From assembly GCF_008807415.1 (NCBI RefSeq), contig NZ_CP043626.1, positions 5,742,501 to 5,806,500 of the forward strand: a stretch of DNA of 64,000 bases. Reading direction: 5' to 3'. This document shows positions 19,030 through 29,300 of this stretch, piece by piece. Under the pieces are notes generated by a model. The model was not told where the DNA came from. It saw nothing but the letters and a program-made list of their open reading frames with translations, and ran no database searches. The stretch comes from Pseudomonas denitrificans (nom. rej.). Lineage in GTDB: Bacteria > Pseudomonadota > Gammaproteobacteria > Pseudomonadales > Pseudomonadaceae. Every line of letters begins with the position of its first letter. Position 1 is the first letter of the stretch. The position numbers and the translations under genes were made by a program.

Positions 19030-19598
19030 CAGGCGTGCCCGGCCTGGGCGGTGAGCAGGCTGAGGTTGACCCCCAGGCGCTCGGCGGCCGCCGACAGGCG
19101 CTGCTCGGCCGGCACCTCGAAGAGCACCGCCGGGTCCGCGGGGCAGGTCAGCCAGGCGTTGTCGGCGAGTTCGGCTTCCAGTTGGCCGGCTTCCCAGCCT
19201 GCATAGCCGAGGGTGATCAGGTGTTGCGCCGGGCCGCTGCCGTCGGCGATGGCGAACAGCACGTCCTGGGAGGTGGACAGCGACAACTCGCCCAGCTCCA
19301 GGGTGGCCTGGTAGCTGCGCCCGGTGGGGTGCAGGACGAAGCCGCGGTCAGTCTGCACCGGGCCGCCGCTATAGATGGTCACGCCCTGGCAGCGCACCGG
19401 CGGCAGTTCGTCCGGGCGCAGTTGTTCGAGCACGTCGGCGAGGCTCAGGCCACTGGGGCGATTGATGATCAGGCCCATGGCGCCCTGCTCGTTGTGTTCC
19501 ACGAGGTAGGTCACCGTCTGGGCGAAATTGGAGTCCGCCATGTGTGGCATGGCGATCAGGAAGTGGTGCTTGAGGTAGCTGGCGGCTGTGCTTTTCAT
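19029..19598 (-). CDS. algH: AlgH / YqgE family (DUF179) protein
   Basis: This 189-residue protein was named for an effect on alginate genes in P. aeruginosa; its biochemical role is unclear. The ATG at 19598 is chosen because the protein then begins MKSTAASYLKHHFLIAMPHM, the family N-terminus. An upstream ATG at 19634 would add 12 unlikely residues. The conserved VTYLVEHNEQGAMGLIIN segment follows. It is coupled to ruvX. Confidence 0.94.
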   Translation of the reverse strand: MKSTAASYLKHHFLIAMPHMADSNFAQTVTYLVEHNEQGAMGLIINRPSGLSLADVLEQLRPDELPPVRCQGVTIYSGGPVQTDRGFVLHPTGRSYQATLELGELSLSTSQDVLFAIADGSGPAQHLITLGYAGWEAGQLEAELADNAWLTCPADPAVLFEVPAEQRLSAAAERLGVNLSLLTAQAGHA

Positions 19599-19672
19599 GC
19601 CGGCTAGTTTCAGGCCTGGGGGCCAAAGGGACAAGACTTGAAAGCGTCAGCAGACGCTTCGGGCGCGCTGGC

Positions 19673-20566
19673 TCAGTTGCTGGACAGGCGGTCGCCGCGC
19701 TCGAAGCGCCAGGTGCGGATGATTTCCAGGCGGTCGATGTCGTTCAGGTCGCCGGAGAAGGGCGCGAAAGGTGCGGCCAGGCGCACGATGCGCTGGGCGG
19801 CCTGGTCGAGCGTCGGCTGTCCGGAGGATTCCAGGACCTGCACCTCGTACAGCGAGCCGTCGCGGTTGATCGACACCAGCAGCCGCAGACTGCCGTAGAT
19901 GCGTTGGCGACGGGCTTCGTCGGGGTAGTTGAGGTTGCCGATGCGTTCGATCTTCTTGCGCCACTCTTCCTTGTACCAGGCGCCCTTGTCGCGCATGGTC
20001 GAGGCGGCGCTCAGGCGGTGGATGCGCGGACGCTTGGCGTAGGCCTGCTGGTCGCGGGCGAGGTCGGCTTCGAGGCTGGAGATTTCCGCCGAGAGCTGGG
20101 CGGAGTCGAACTGCGGCGCCGGCTTGGCGACGGTCTCGGCCTTGGGCGTCTGCTGCTTGGTCTGCACCTTGTCCGGGCGCGGGGTGCGGGTGGCGACGGC
20201 GGCCTTGGGTGCTTCGGGGCTCTTGGCCTGGCGCGGGGTGGCCGGCGGAGAGACTTTCTTGACTTCGGTGTCCTGGAACGGCGCCTGCTCGGTGGTCTTG
20301 GGGATCGCCTTGTGTTCCAGGGTGCCGCTGCCCTGCTGGTTCATCTGGGCGAGGTAGTCGGCCTTCTCGGGCGCCTTGTCGCTCTTGAAGCTGGCCAGGG
20401 TGATTTCCAGCGTCTTGCTCAGCTGGCTGGGCGAGGGCATGGTGAAGCCCACGCCCAGCAGCACGGCCACGTGCAGGATGGCCGCAACGAACAGGGTGAA
20501 ACCCAGACGGTCCGCCGGACGTACGCCGGAGGACACGGGGAAGTCTTGATGGGTTGCAGCGTTCAT
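19673..20566 (-). CDS. tonB3: TonB-family energy transducer (TonB3)
   Basis: This 297-residue TonB-like protein has one N-terminal transmembrane anchor (RLGFTLFVAAILHVAVLLGV), a periplasmic Pro/Lys/Ala-rich linker (about residues 75-160) and a C-terminal TonB domain (NLNYPDEARRQRIYGSLRLL through VRLAAPFAPF). The P. aeruginosa orthologue (PA0406) is reported to matter for twitching and pilus assembly rather than iron uptake, which fits its place next to the pil-chp cluster. The ATG at 20566 is used; a GTG at 20578 is also in frame. Confidence 0.92.
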   Translation of the reverse strand: MNAATHQDFPVSSGVRPADRLGFTLFVAAILHVAVLLGVGFTMPSPSQLSKTLEITLASFKSDKAPEKADYLAQMNQQGSGTLEHKAIPKTTEQAPFQDTEVKKVSPPATPRQAKSPEAPKAAVATRTPRPDKVQTKQQTPKAETVAKPAPQFDSAQLSAEISSLEADLARDQQAYAKRPRIHRLSAASTMRDKGAWYKEEWRKKIERIGNLNYPDEARRQRIYGSLRLLVSINRDGSLYEVQVLESSGQPTLDQAAQRIVRLAAPFAPFSGDLNDIDRLEIIRTWRFERGDRLSSN

Positions 20567-20622
20567 TGCGGATCGCACGGGCCAGGGTGGGGCGGAAGTC
20601 TGCCGACGAGGCTTATAAAAGT

Positions 20623-21585
20623 CTATGACGCACTGCGCGCCTTGAGCTTTTCGTCGATGACTGCCATCAGTCTCTCACCGATGCGCGTGTCGTAGGCCGC
20701 ATCGATCTCGCGGATGCAGGTCGGGCTGGTGACGTTGATCTCGGTGAGGTTCTCGCCGATCACGTCCAGGCCGACGAACAGCAGGCCGCGCTTGCGCAGT
20801 TCCGGGCCGACCTGGGCGGCGATCCAGCGGTCGCGTTCGGTCAGCGGCTGGGCCACGCCACGGCCGCCGGCGGCGAGGTTGCCACGGGTCTCGCCCTGGG
20901 CGGGAATGCGCGCCAGGCAGTATTCCACCGGCTCGCCGTCGATCATCAGGATGCGCTTGTCGCCATCCTTGATGGCCGGCAGGTAGCGCTGCGCCATGAC
21001 CTGCTCCTGGCCGTGGCGGGTCAGGGTCTCGAGGATCACCGAGAGGTTCGGGTCGCCTTCGCGGTGGCGGAAGATCATCGATCCGCCCATGCCATCCAGG
21101 GGTTTGAGAATGATGTCACGATGCTCCGCGGCGAATTCGCGGAGAATGTCGGACCTGCGGCTCACCACTGTCGGCGGCGCGCACTGCGGGAACAGCGTGG
21201 CGAAGTACTTCTCGTTGCAGTCACGCAGGCTCTGCGGCTTGTTGACGATGAGCGTGCCGGCGGTTTCGGCCTGTTCCAGCAGGTAGGTGGAGTAGACGAA
21301 CTCGTTGTCGAAGGGCGGGTCCTTGCGCATCAGAATCACGTCCAGGTCCGACAGCGGCTGGTCGACTTCGTCTTCCAGTTCGAACCAGTGGGCTGGGTCG
21401 TAGAACACCTTGAGCGGACGCATGCGACCGCGGGCGACGTTCTCTTTCTGGTAAAGATCCTGCTGTTCCATATAGAAGAGCTGCCAGCCACGGGCCTGGG
21501 CGGCCAGCAACATGGCCAGCGAGCTGTCCTTCTTGAAACTGATCTGCGCGATGGGGTCCATCACGATCCCGAGGCGTACGCTCAT
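20623..21585 (-). CDS. gshB: Glutathione synthetase
   Basis: GshB joins gamma-glutamylcysteine and glycine using ATP. It is a 320-residue ATP-grasp enzyme. The N-terminal MDPIAQISFKKDSSLAMLL, the ATP-binding KPLDGMGGSMIFR and the C-terminal NVTSPTCIREID metal-site segment are all present. It is transcribed away from pilG; the 280-bp spacer separates them. Confidence 0.97.
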   Translation of the reverse strand: MSVRLGIVMDPIAQISFKKDSSLAMLLAAQARGWQLFYMEQQDLYQKENVARGRMRPLKVFYDPAHWFELEDEVDQPLSDLDVILMRKDPPFDNEFVYSTYLLEQAETAGTLIVNKPQSLRDCNEKYFATLFPQCAPPTVVSRRSDILREFAAEHRDIILKPLDGMGGSMIFRHREGDPNLSVILETLTRHGQEQVMAQRYLPAIKDGDKRILMIDGEPVEYCLARIPAQGETRGNLAAGGRGVAQPLTERDRWIAAQVGPELRKRGLLFVGLDVIGENLTEINVTSPTCIREIDAAYDTRIGERLMAVIDEKLKARSAS

Positions 21586-21739
21586 GGGATGTCCTCCTGG
21601 GGGAATTCGTCGGCTTGGGGCTGCGACTCGAGGCCGCGCCGCAAAGGCTGAAAATGGACGCTCAGGGTGGCGCTGGATGTGCGCTCGGTCAAGGAAAAAG
21701 CCTGCGCGTTCGGGGTCTTATGGCCTGAATTTGCTGGGC

Positions 21740-21768
21740 GTGGTAAAGATTCTGACGATTGTGGTAAA
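21740..21768 (+). promoter_or_regulatory. Direct repeat GTGGTAAA x2 upstream of pilG
   Basis: GTGGTAAA occurs at 21740-21747 and 21761-21768, 21 bp apart (about two helical turns), about 100 bp before the pilG start. The spacing suggests a regulator site in the promoter region of the pil-chp operon. No regulator can be named and no convincing -35/-10 pair was identified. Confidence 0.3.
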
Positions 21769-21865
21769 AGGTTCCCACGATTGGGTCGCAGCCCGACGGT
21801 GGCAGGGCGCTTGCGCACTGAAATAAAAAGCGGAAAAACGACTCACCGAGATGGTAAGGGCGAAC

Positions 21866-22273
21866 ATGGAACAGCATTCCGACGGTTTGAAAGTAATGGT
21901 GATCGACGATTCCAAGACGATTCGTCGCACGGCTGAAACCCTGCTGAAGAAAGTCGGCTGCGATGTCATTACAGCCATCGACGGCTTCGACGCGCTGGCC
22001 AAGATCGCCGATACCCATCCGAGCATCATCTTCGTCGACATCATGATGCCGCGCCTGGATGGCTATCAGACCTGCGCCCTGATCAAGAACAACAGTGCAT
22101 TCAAATCCACGCCGGTGATCATGCTGTCCTCCAAGGACGGCCTGTTCGACAAGGCCAAGGGTCGCATCGTCGGTTCCGATCAGTACCTCACCAAGCCTTT
22201 CAGCAAGGAAGAACTGCTCGGCGCGATCAAGACCCATGTGCCCGACTTCACCCCGGTGGAGCACGCTTCCTGA
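21866..22273 (+). CDS. pilG: Twitching response regulator PilG
   Basis: PilG is a single-domain CheY-like protein of 135 residues, a phosphorylation target of ChpA that promotes pilus extension and cAMP signalling. The acidic pocket is VMVIDDSKT, the phosphoacceptor Asp is in IIFVDIMMPRLDGYQ, and the conserved Lys is in YLTKPFSKEEL. The start at 21866 (MEQHSDGLKVMV) is the family start; an ATG at 21851 is in frame 15 nt earlier. It is the first gene of pilGHIJK-chpABCDE. Confidence 0.97.
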   Translation: MEQHSDGLKVMVIDDSKTIRRTAETLLKKVGCDVITAIDGFDALAKIADTHPSIIFVDIMMPRLDGYQTCALIKNNSAFKSTPVIMLSSKDGLFDKAKGRIVGSDQYLTKPFSKEELLGAIKTHVPDFTPVEHAS

Positions 22274-22319
22274 AGTCCGGCGCAAGCGCCGGTGACGCCT
22301 ATTCCGTATGGGGACCACA

Positions 22320-22685
22320 ATGGCTCGAATTCTGATTGTTGATGACTCGCCGACCGAGATGTACAAGCTGACCGCGATGCTGGAAAAGCACTCGCACCAG
22401 GTACTCAAGGCCGAAAATGGCGCCGATGGCGTGGCCCTGGCTCGCCAGGAAAAGCCCGACGTCGTCCTGATGGACATCGTCATGCCCGGCCTGAACGGCT
22501 TCCAGGCGACCCGTCAGCTGTCCAAGGACCCGGAAACCAGCGCGATTCCGGTCATCATCGTCACCACCAAGGATCAGGAGACCGACAAGGTCTGGGGCAA
22601 GCGCCAGGGCGCTCGCGACTACCTGACCAAACCGGTGGACGAAGAAACACTGCTCAAGACCATCAATTCGGTGCTGGCCGGCTGA
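22320..22685 (+). CDS. pilH: Twitching response regulator PilH
   Basis: This second CheY-like regulator, 121 residues, is linked to pilus retraction and signal termination. It shows ILIVDDSPTEMYKL, the phosphoacceptor in VVLMDIVMPGLNGFQ, and the KPVDEETL C-terminal segment. It starts 46 nt after pilG. The ATG at 22320 is used; the frame is open 12 nt earlier. Confidence 0.96.
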   Translation: MARILIVDDSPTEMYKLTAMLEKHSHQVLKAENGADGVALARQEKPDVVLMDIVMPGLNGFQATRQLSKDPETSAIPVIIVTTKDQETDKVWGKRQGARDYLTKPVDEETLLKTINSVLAG

Positions 22686-22738
22686 TACAGCCGTACCTGC
22701 ACACCTGAACATAATTATTAGAGAAGGCCAGGGCCGGC

Positions 22739-23275
22739 ATGGCGGAAGTCCAGAGTCCTTTCGAGGTTCTCGTCCAGATCGATCAGCGCTGTCGTCAGCT
22801 GGCCGCGGGTCTGCCCGCGCAGCGCGAGGTGGTGCAGAGCTGGAACGGCATCGGCTTTCGCATGGCTGGGCGCCTGTTCGTGGCGCCCATGGGGGAGGTC
22901 GGCGAGGTTCTTCATGAACCGCGCTACACACTGCTGCCCGGTGTCCGTGACTGGGTGAAAGGGGTCGCCAACGTGCGCGGCCGCCTGTTGCCGATCATGG
23001 ACCTGTGCGGTTTCCTCGGCGCGGAGCTTTCGCCTCTGCGCAAGCAACGGCGCGTGCTCGTCGTGGAATACCAGGAAGTCTTCGCCGGCCTCATCGTCGA
23101 TGAGGTGTTCGGCATGCAGCACTTCCCGGTGGACACCTTCTCCGAGCAGCTGCCGCCCCTCGAAGCGGTCCTGCAGCCCTTTATCCATGGCGTCTTCCAT
23201 CGGGAGCAACCCTGGCTCGTGTTCAGCCCGCATGCGCTGGCTCAGCACCCGGGGTTCCTGGACGTCGCCAGCTAG
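22739..23275 (+). CDS. pilI: CheW-like adaptor PilI
   Basis: This 178-residue CheW-domain protein couples the receptor PilJ to the kinase ChpA. The typical CheW strand and turn are seen in LLPGVRDWVKGVANVRGRLL followed by PIMDLCGFLG. It lies in the expected position between pilH and pilJ. Confidence 0.95.
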   Translation: MAEVQSPFEVLVQIDQRCRQLAAGLPAQREVVQSWNGIGFRMAGRLFVAPMGEVGEVLHEPRYTLLPGVRDWVKGVANVRGRLLPIMDLCGFLGAELSPLRKQRRVLVVEYQEVFAGLIVDEVFGMQHFPVDTFSEQLPPLEAVLQPFIHGVFHREQPWLVFSPHALAQHPGFLDVAS

Positions 23276-23358
23276 AGTTTGACCGGTTGGGCCGGCATTG
23301 CCGGCCCTTGTTGTGACATGGAATTCGTAATCGTGGTGGGTCCAGGCGGGGGCCGAAT

Positions 23359-25407
23359 ATGAAAAATATAAAGGCAGGCAGTCTTTTTTCGGGTGCGCGT
23401 AGCAGCTCGCTGATCCTCGGACTCTTCGTGGTCCTGATCGTGGCGATCGTCTTGCTGTTCGCCAACTTCGCTTACCTCAACACCCAGGCGAACCACGACA
23501 AGCAGTACATCGGCCATGCCGGCGAACTGCGCGTGCTGTCCCAGCGTATCGCCAAGAACGCCACGGAAGCCGCGGCGGGCAAGGCGGAGGCGTTCAAGCT
23601 GCTGAAAGAAGCGCGCAACGACTTCGAGAAGCGCTGGAACATCCTCTCCAAGGGTGACGAGAGCACCGGCCTGCCGCCGAGCCCGGATTCGGTACAACCG
23701 CAGATGGCGGATGTGCAGAAGGACTGGGACACCCTGCGCAAGAATGCCGACTCCATCCTCGCCAGCGAACAGACCGTACTGTCCCTGCACCAGGTAGCCG
23801 CGACCCTCGCCGAAACCATCCCGCAGCTGCAGGTGGAATACGAAGAGGTCGTCGACATCCTGCTGGAAAACGGCGCCCCGGCCGACCAGGTCGCGGTAGC
23901 CCAGCGCCAGTCGCTGCTGGCCGAACGTATCCTCGGCTCGGTGAACAAGGTGCTCGCCGGTGACGAGAACTCCGTGCAGGCTGCCGACAGCTTCGGCCGT
24001 GACGCCAGCCTCTTCGGCCGCGTACTCAAGGGCATGAAGGAAGGCAACGCGGCGATGAGCATCTCCAAGGTGACCAACGCCGAAGCGGTGGACCGCCTCA
24101 ACGAGATCGCCGAGCTGTTCGAATTCGTTTCCGGCTCGGTGGACGAGATCCTCGAGACCTCCCCGGAACTGTTCCAGGTCCGTGAAGCCGCCAACACCAT
24201 CTTCGGTGGCTCGCAGACCTTGCTGGACAAGGCTTCCAACCTCGCCGCCGGCTTCGAGAACCTGGCCGAAGGCCGTGTGTTCAACCAGGTCGCCAGCGCC
24301 GCGCTGGGTATCATCGCCCTGGGCGCGATCATCCTCATCGGCCTGGTGATGGTGCGTGAAACCAACCGCCGACTGGCCGAGACCGCCGAGAAGAACGAAC
24401 GTAACCAGGCGGCGATTCTGCGACTGCTCGACGAAATCGCCGACCTCGCCGACGGTGACCTGACGGTGGCCGCGACGGTAACCGAGGACTTCACCGGTGC
24501 GATCGCGGACTCCATCAACTACTCCATCGACCAGCTCCGCGAGCTGGTGGAAACCATCAACCTGACAGCCGTGCAGGTGGCCGCCGCCGCCCAGGAAACC
24601 CAGGCCACCGCCATGCACTTGGCCGAGGCTTCCGAGCACCAGGCCCAGGAAATCGCCGGCGCCTCCGCCGCGATCAACGAAATGGCCGTGTCCATTGACC
24701 AGGTATCGGCGAACGCCTCCGAGTCCTCGGCGGTAGCGGAACGTTCCGTAGCCATCGCCAACAAGGGCAACGAAGTGGTGCACAACACCATCACCGGCAT
24801 GGACAACATCCGTGAGCAGATCCAGGACACCTCGAAGCGGATCAAGCGCCTCGGTGAATCGTCCCAGGAGATCGGTGACATCGTAAGCCTGATCAACGAC
24901 ATTGCCGACCAGACCAACATCCTCGCACTGAACGCCGCGATCCAGGCGTCCATGGCGGGCGACGCGGGCCGCGGCTTCGCCGTGGTAGCGGACGAAGTAC
25001 AGCGCCTGGCGGAACGTTCCTCCGCTGCGACCAAGCAGATCGAGGCGCTGGTGAAGACCATTCAGACCGACACCAACGAAGCGGTGATCTCGATGGAACA
25101 GACCACCTCCGAGGTGGTCCGTGGTGCCCGTCTGGCGCAGGACGCCGGTGTGTCCCTGGAAGAGATCGAGAAGGTATCCAAGACCCTGGCAGCGTTGATC
25201 CAGAACATCTCCAACGCCGCCCGTCAGCAGGCCTCCTCCGCCGGCCACATTTCCAACACCATGAACGTGATCCAGGAGATCACCTCGCAGACCTCTGCCG
25301 GTACCACCGCTACCGCGCGCAGCATTGGTAACCTGGCCAAGATGGCCGGCGAGATGCGCCACTCCGTATCCGGCTTCAAACTGCCGGACACCGCCGAACA
25401 GGCCTGA
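23359..25407 (+). CDS. pilJ: Methyl-accepting chemoreceptor PilJ of the Pil-Chp system
   Basis: PilJ is an inner-membrane chemoreceptor of 682 residues that senses pilus and surface signals. The first transmembrane helix covers residues 17-40 and the second about 315-332, enclosing a periplasmic region with two PilJ-type helical modules (both include the [11 protein letters not shown] / [15 protein letters not shown] pattern). A HAMP and a long methyl-accepting coiled coil follow. The hairpin tip contains [20 protein letters not shown], then [18 protein letters not shown]. No C-terminal CheR-binding pentapeptide is evident. Confidence 0.97.
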   Translation: MKNIKAGSLFSGARSSSLILGLFVVLIVAIVLLFANFAYLNTQANHDKQYIGHAGELRVLSQRIAKNATEAAAGKAEAFKLLKEARNDFEKRWNILSKGDESTGLPPSPDSVQPQMADVQKDWDTLRKNADSILASEQTVLSLHQVAATLAETIPQLQVEYEEVVDILLENGAPADQVAVAQRQSLLAERILGSVNKVLAGDENSVQAADSFGRDASLFGRVLKGMKEGNAAMSISKVTNAEAVDRLNEIAELFEFVSGSVDEILETSPELFQVREAANTIFGGSQTLLDKASNLAAGFENLAEGRVFNQVASAALGIIALGAIILIGLVMVRETNRRLAETAEKNERNQAAILRLLDEIADLADGDLTVAATVTEDFTGAIADSINYSIDQLRELVETINLTAVQVAAAAQETQATAMHLAEASEHQAQEIAGASAAINEMAVSIDQVSANASESSAVAERSVAIANKGNEVVHNTITGMDNIREQIQDTSKRIKRLGESSQEIGDIVSLINDIADQTNILALNAAIQASMAGDAGRGFAVVADEVQRLAERSSAATKQIEALVKTIQTDTNEAVISMEQTTSEVVRGARLAQDAGVSLEEIEKVSKTLAALIQNISNAARQQASSAGHISNTMNVIQEITSQTSAGTTATARSIGNLAKMAGEMRHSVSGFKLPDTAEQA

Positions 25408-25469
25408 GCAGAGGAGGTGCGCTGCTCTTAGCCGGGTAGCGCACGACGATCTTGAGCGAGGGGCGCGAC

Positions 25470-26333
25470 ATGCAGGCAAGTGGCGTCTGGTCGTTGCAGC
25501 CGTTGGCCGACATGTCGGCCGCGGACTTCCGCGACTGGCAGGCACTGTTGGAAGACCGCACCGGCGTTGTCGTCAACGAGCAGCGCCGGGCCTTCCTTCA
25601 GACCAGCCTGGGCGCGCGGATGCGCGAACTGGGCATTGCCGACTACGGCACCTATTACCGCCAGGTCACCGATGGCCCGCGCGGCGCCGTCGAGTGGTCG
25701 AACCTGCTGGACCGCCTCACCGTTCAGGAAACCCGTTTCTTTCGCCACAAGGCATCCTTCGACGTGCTGGAAAGTTTCCTGCTCCAGCGCCTCGAACAGG
25801 TCGGCCCGAGCCGGCCGCTGGCCTTGTGGAGCGTCGGCTGTTCCAGCGGCGAGGAGCCTTACTCCCTCGCCATGGTGGCCGCCAAGGTACTGGAAGACGC
25901 AGGTCTTGCGCCGCTGTATGGCGTGACCGGCACCGACATCAGCCTCAATGCCCTCAACCGGGCGCGCGAGGCCACGTATGCGGCACGCAAGCTTGCGGAT
26001 ATCGACCCGGAACTGGCCACGCGCTACTTCAGCGCGCAGGATGACGGTCGATACGCAGTGATACCCGATCTCGCCGGGCGCGTCTGTTGCGCGCGGCTGA
26101 ATGTGCTGGAACTGGCCAAGGCGCCAATGTCCGGCATGGACGTGATTTTTTGCCAGAACCTGCTGATCTATTTCCGCCGCTGGCGGCGGCGGGAAATCCT
26201 CAATCGCCTGGCCGAGCGGCTGGCGCCTGGGGGACTGCTGGTGATCGGAGTGGGCGAGGTCGCCGATTGGCACCACCCGCTGCTCGAACCGGTCGCCGAT
26301 GAGCGCGTTCTGGCCTTTACCCGGAAGGGATGA
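25470..26333 (+). CDS. pilK: CheR-type methyltransferase PilK
   Basis: PilK is a chemoreceptor glutamate methyltransferase homologue, predicted to methylate PilJ with SAM. The start at 25470 has GAGGGG about 6 nt upstream; an in-frame TTG at 25452 would add six residues. From 25470 the protein has 287 residues. CheR signatures seen are TVQETRFFRHKASFDVL, the SAM loop WSVGCSSGEEPYSLAMV, and DVIFCQNLLIYF near the C-terminus. Confidence 0.94.
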   Translation: MQASGVWSLQPLADMSAADFRDWQALLEDRTGVVVNEQRRAFLQTSLGARMRELGIADYGTYYRQVTDGPRGAVEWSNLLDRLTVQETRFFRHKASFDVLESFLLQRLEQVGPSRPLALWSVGCSSGEEPYSLAMVAAKVLEDAGLAPLYGVTGTDISLNALNRAREATYAARKLADIDPELATRYFSAQDDGRYAVIPDLAGRVCCARLNVLELAKAPMSGMDVIFCQNLLIYFRRWRRREILNRLAERLAPGGLLVIGVGEVADWHHPLLEPVADERVLAFTRKG

Positions 26334-26357
26334 CACAGACACATGAGTGGAGTGGCT

Positions 26358-29300
26358 ATGGGTGATCGGCACGATTATGTCGCCCTGGAATGGGTAAAAG
26401 GCGAGATTGCCGAAACGCTCAAGCAGGCGCGGCAGGCCCTCGAATCCTACGTCGAGAATCCCCAGGACCCGACGCGGATGGGCTTTTGCCTGGCCTATAT
26501 CCACCAGGTGCGTGGCACTCTGCAGATGGTGGAGTTCTACGGCGCAGCCCTGCTCGCCGAAGAAATGGAGTACCTGACCCAGGCGCTGATCGACGGCACG
26601 ACTTCCAGCCAGAGCGAAGCGCTGGAAGTGCTGATGCAGGCCATCCTGCAGCTGCCGGCCTACCTGGAACGCATCCAGAGCGCCCGCCGCGACCTGCCGC
26701 TGGTGGTGCTGCCGCTGCTCAACGACCTGCGCACCGCCCGTGGCGAGAAGCTGCTGTCGGAAACCAGCCTGTTCTCCCCCGACCTGTCCCGCGAATCCCC
26801 GTATTGCCGGTGGACGCCCTGGCGCGCCTGCGCACCGCCGAACTGCCGGCGCTGCTGCGCAAGCTGCGGCAGATGCTGCAGGTCGCCCTGGTCGGCGTTA
26901 TCCGCAACCAGGACCTGCCGACCAACCTGGGCTACCTGGCGCGCGTCTTCGCCCGCCTCGAATCCCTGTGCAAGGACGCCCCGCTGGGCCGTCTGTGGGT
27001 GATCGCCTCGGCGATGATCGAAGGCCTGGCCAACGGCAGCATCGCCAACGGCACCTCGGTGCGTAACCTGCTGCGCCAGGTCGACCGCGAGTTCAAACGT
27101 CTGGTCGACCAGGGCGCCGACGCCATGAACCAGCCGGCGCCCGACGAGCTGATCAAGAACCTGCTGTTCTACGTGGCCAAGGCCTCGGACCAGTCGCCGC
27201 GCGTGCGTGCGGTGAAGGACGAGTACCGCCTGGACGACGCCCTGCCGGGCGCAGCCCTGGTGGACGAGGAGCGTGCCCGTCTCGCCGGCCCCGACCGCGA
27301 CGCCATGCGCTCCGTCGTTGGCGCGCTGTGCGAGGAGCTGGTGCGGGTCAAGGACAGCCTCGACCTCTTCGTGCGCAGCGACCGCAGCGGCGTGAACGAG
27401 CTGGGCAGCCTGCTGGCGCCGCTCAAGCAGATCGCCGACACCCTCGCCGTGCTGGGCTTCGGCCAGCCGCGCAAGGTCATCCTCGACCAGATCGATGTGG
27501 TCAGCGCGCTCGCCCACGGCCAGCGCCAGCCCAACGACGCCACCCTGATGGATGTCGCCGGTGCGCTGCTGTATGTCGAGGCCACCCTGGCCGGCATGGT
27601 CGGCCCGAGCGAAGAGCCGGGCCGCGAAGAGAACGTCCTGCCAACCACCGATGTCGAGCAGATCCATCAGGTGGTGATCAAGGAAGCGCGCAACGGTCTG
27701 GAACTGGCCAAGGACGCGATCATCGAGTTCATCGCCTCGCAGTGGAACCACGAGCACCTGGCCCGCGTGCCGGAACTGCTGACGCAGGTTCGCGGTGGAC
27801 TGGCGATGATCTCCCAGGAACGTGCGGCGAAATTGCTGGAAAACTGCAATCGCTATATCCAGGAACAACTGCTGGTGCGCCAGGCCGTGCCGGACTGGCA
27901 CAGCCTGGACACCCTGGCCGACGCCATCACCAGCGTCGAGTACTACCTCGAGCGTCTGTCGGAAGACCACAACACCCAGGGCGACATGATCCTCGACGTG
28001 GCCGAGGAGAGCCTGGACAGCCTGGGCTACTCGCTCAAGCCGCGTCCGTCGATCCTCGACGCCGAGCCGAGCGCCTTCGCGCCTGCTCCGCTGGACAATC
28101 CACTCGACGAGATCGACGTGCTGGCCGCCCAGCCGCTGGCCGAGCCGACCGAAGCGGTGCCCGTGGAGGAAGTCCCGGAACTGGCCGCGCCGGTGGAAAT
28201 CGCCGAGAGCTTCGAGCCGTCCGGCTTCGAGGCCGCCCCGCTCGAAGAGCCGTCGTTCGAACAGCCTGCCCCCCTTGCTTCTCTGGAAGAGCTCGCTCCT
28301 TCGGAAGAACTGGCCCCCGTTGAGCAGCCGGCCCCGGTAGAAGAACCGACCCTCGACCTGGCGGACTTCGACGCGCCACAACCCGCCGTCGAAAACGCAG
28401 AAACCTTCACGTTCGAATCCCTGGAGCCGGTCGTCGAACCGGCTGCCGTGGAAGAGCCCGCGCTGCTGGCCGACTTCGACCTCCCTCTCGAGCCGCAAGC
28501 CCAAGCTGCCGGCGAAGCCGATTCCAGCTTCACCTTCGAGCCCCTGGAACTGGACTCCGGCCTGCCTGCCGCCGAGCCCGTCGCTGAGCTGGGCGCCTGG
28601 ACCCTGGACGAGGTCGAGCCGCTGGCCGCCTCTACCGAACCGAGCGCGCCGACCGCCACGCTGGAGCCGGAAAGCCTCAGCTGGGACATCGAGCTGGAGC
28701 CGGCTGCACCGATCACCGACACCACCCTGGCCGACGAAGGCTGGTCGCTGGACGACAGCCACAAGGCCGACAGCATCGAGTTCAGCCTCGAAACGCTGGA
28801 AGAAGCTCCCGCGCAGCCGCTGGCCGATGAACTGAGCTGGAGCCTGGACGACACCACTGCGCTGGCCGAGGCGCCGCGCTTCGACGAGCCGGCTCAGGCG
28901 GAGGCCGTCGTTGCCGAGCAGTCCTGGGAAGCCCTGGACCTGTCCACCGCGCCGAGCGAAACCCCGGCAACCCCGGCGCTGGTCGAAGACTTCGCCAGCC
29001 TGCCGTCGCTGGAGGCCGCTCCGGCCCCGGTGGACGAGCTGAGCTGGGACATGGAAGCGCTCACCCCGGCTGGCGAGAAGCCCGCCGAGGAAGACTGGTT
29101 CAGCGTCGACCTGACCCAGCCGGCTGCCGAGTCGCCTGCGCCTTCCCTGGAACTGGACGAAAACTTCGCCAGCCTGGAAGCGCTCGAGCCCGCGCCGCTG
29201 GCGACCCTGGAATCCCTGGACGACCTGAGCTTCGACGCCCAACCGGCCACTGATGAGCCGTCCACCGCGCAAGCCGCGCTGGTCAGCGATGACAACTGGA

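Noticed and set aside
16897..19206. A 769-codon plus-strand frame across pyrB, pyrR and ruvX
   Set aside because: It spans several well-supported minus-strand genes and their spacers; a shadow frame.
23272..25545. A 757-codon frame antisense to pilJ
   Set aside because: It is Gly-rich shadow sequence; pilJ on the plus strand has full receptor architecture.
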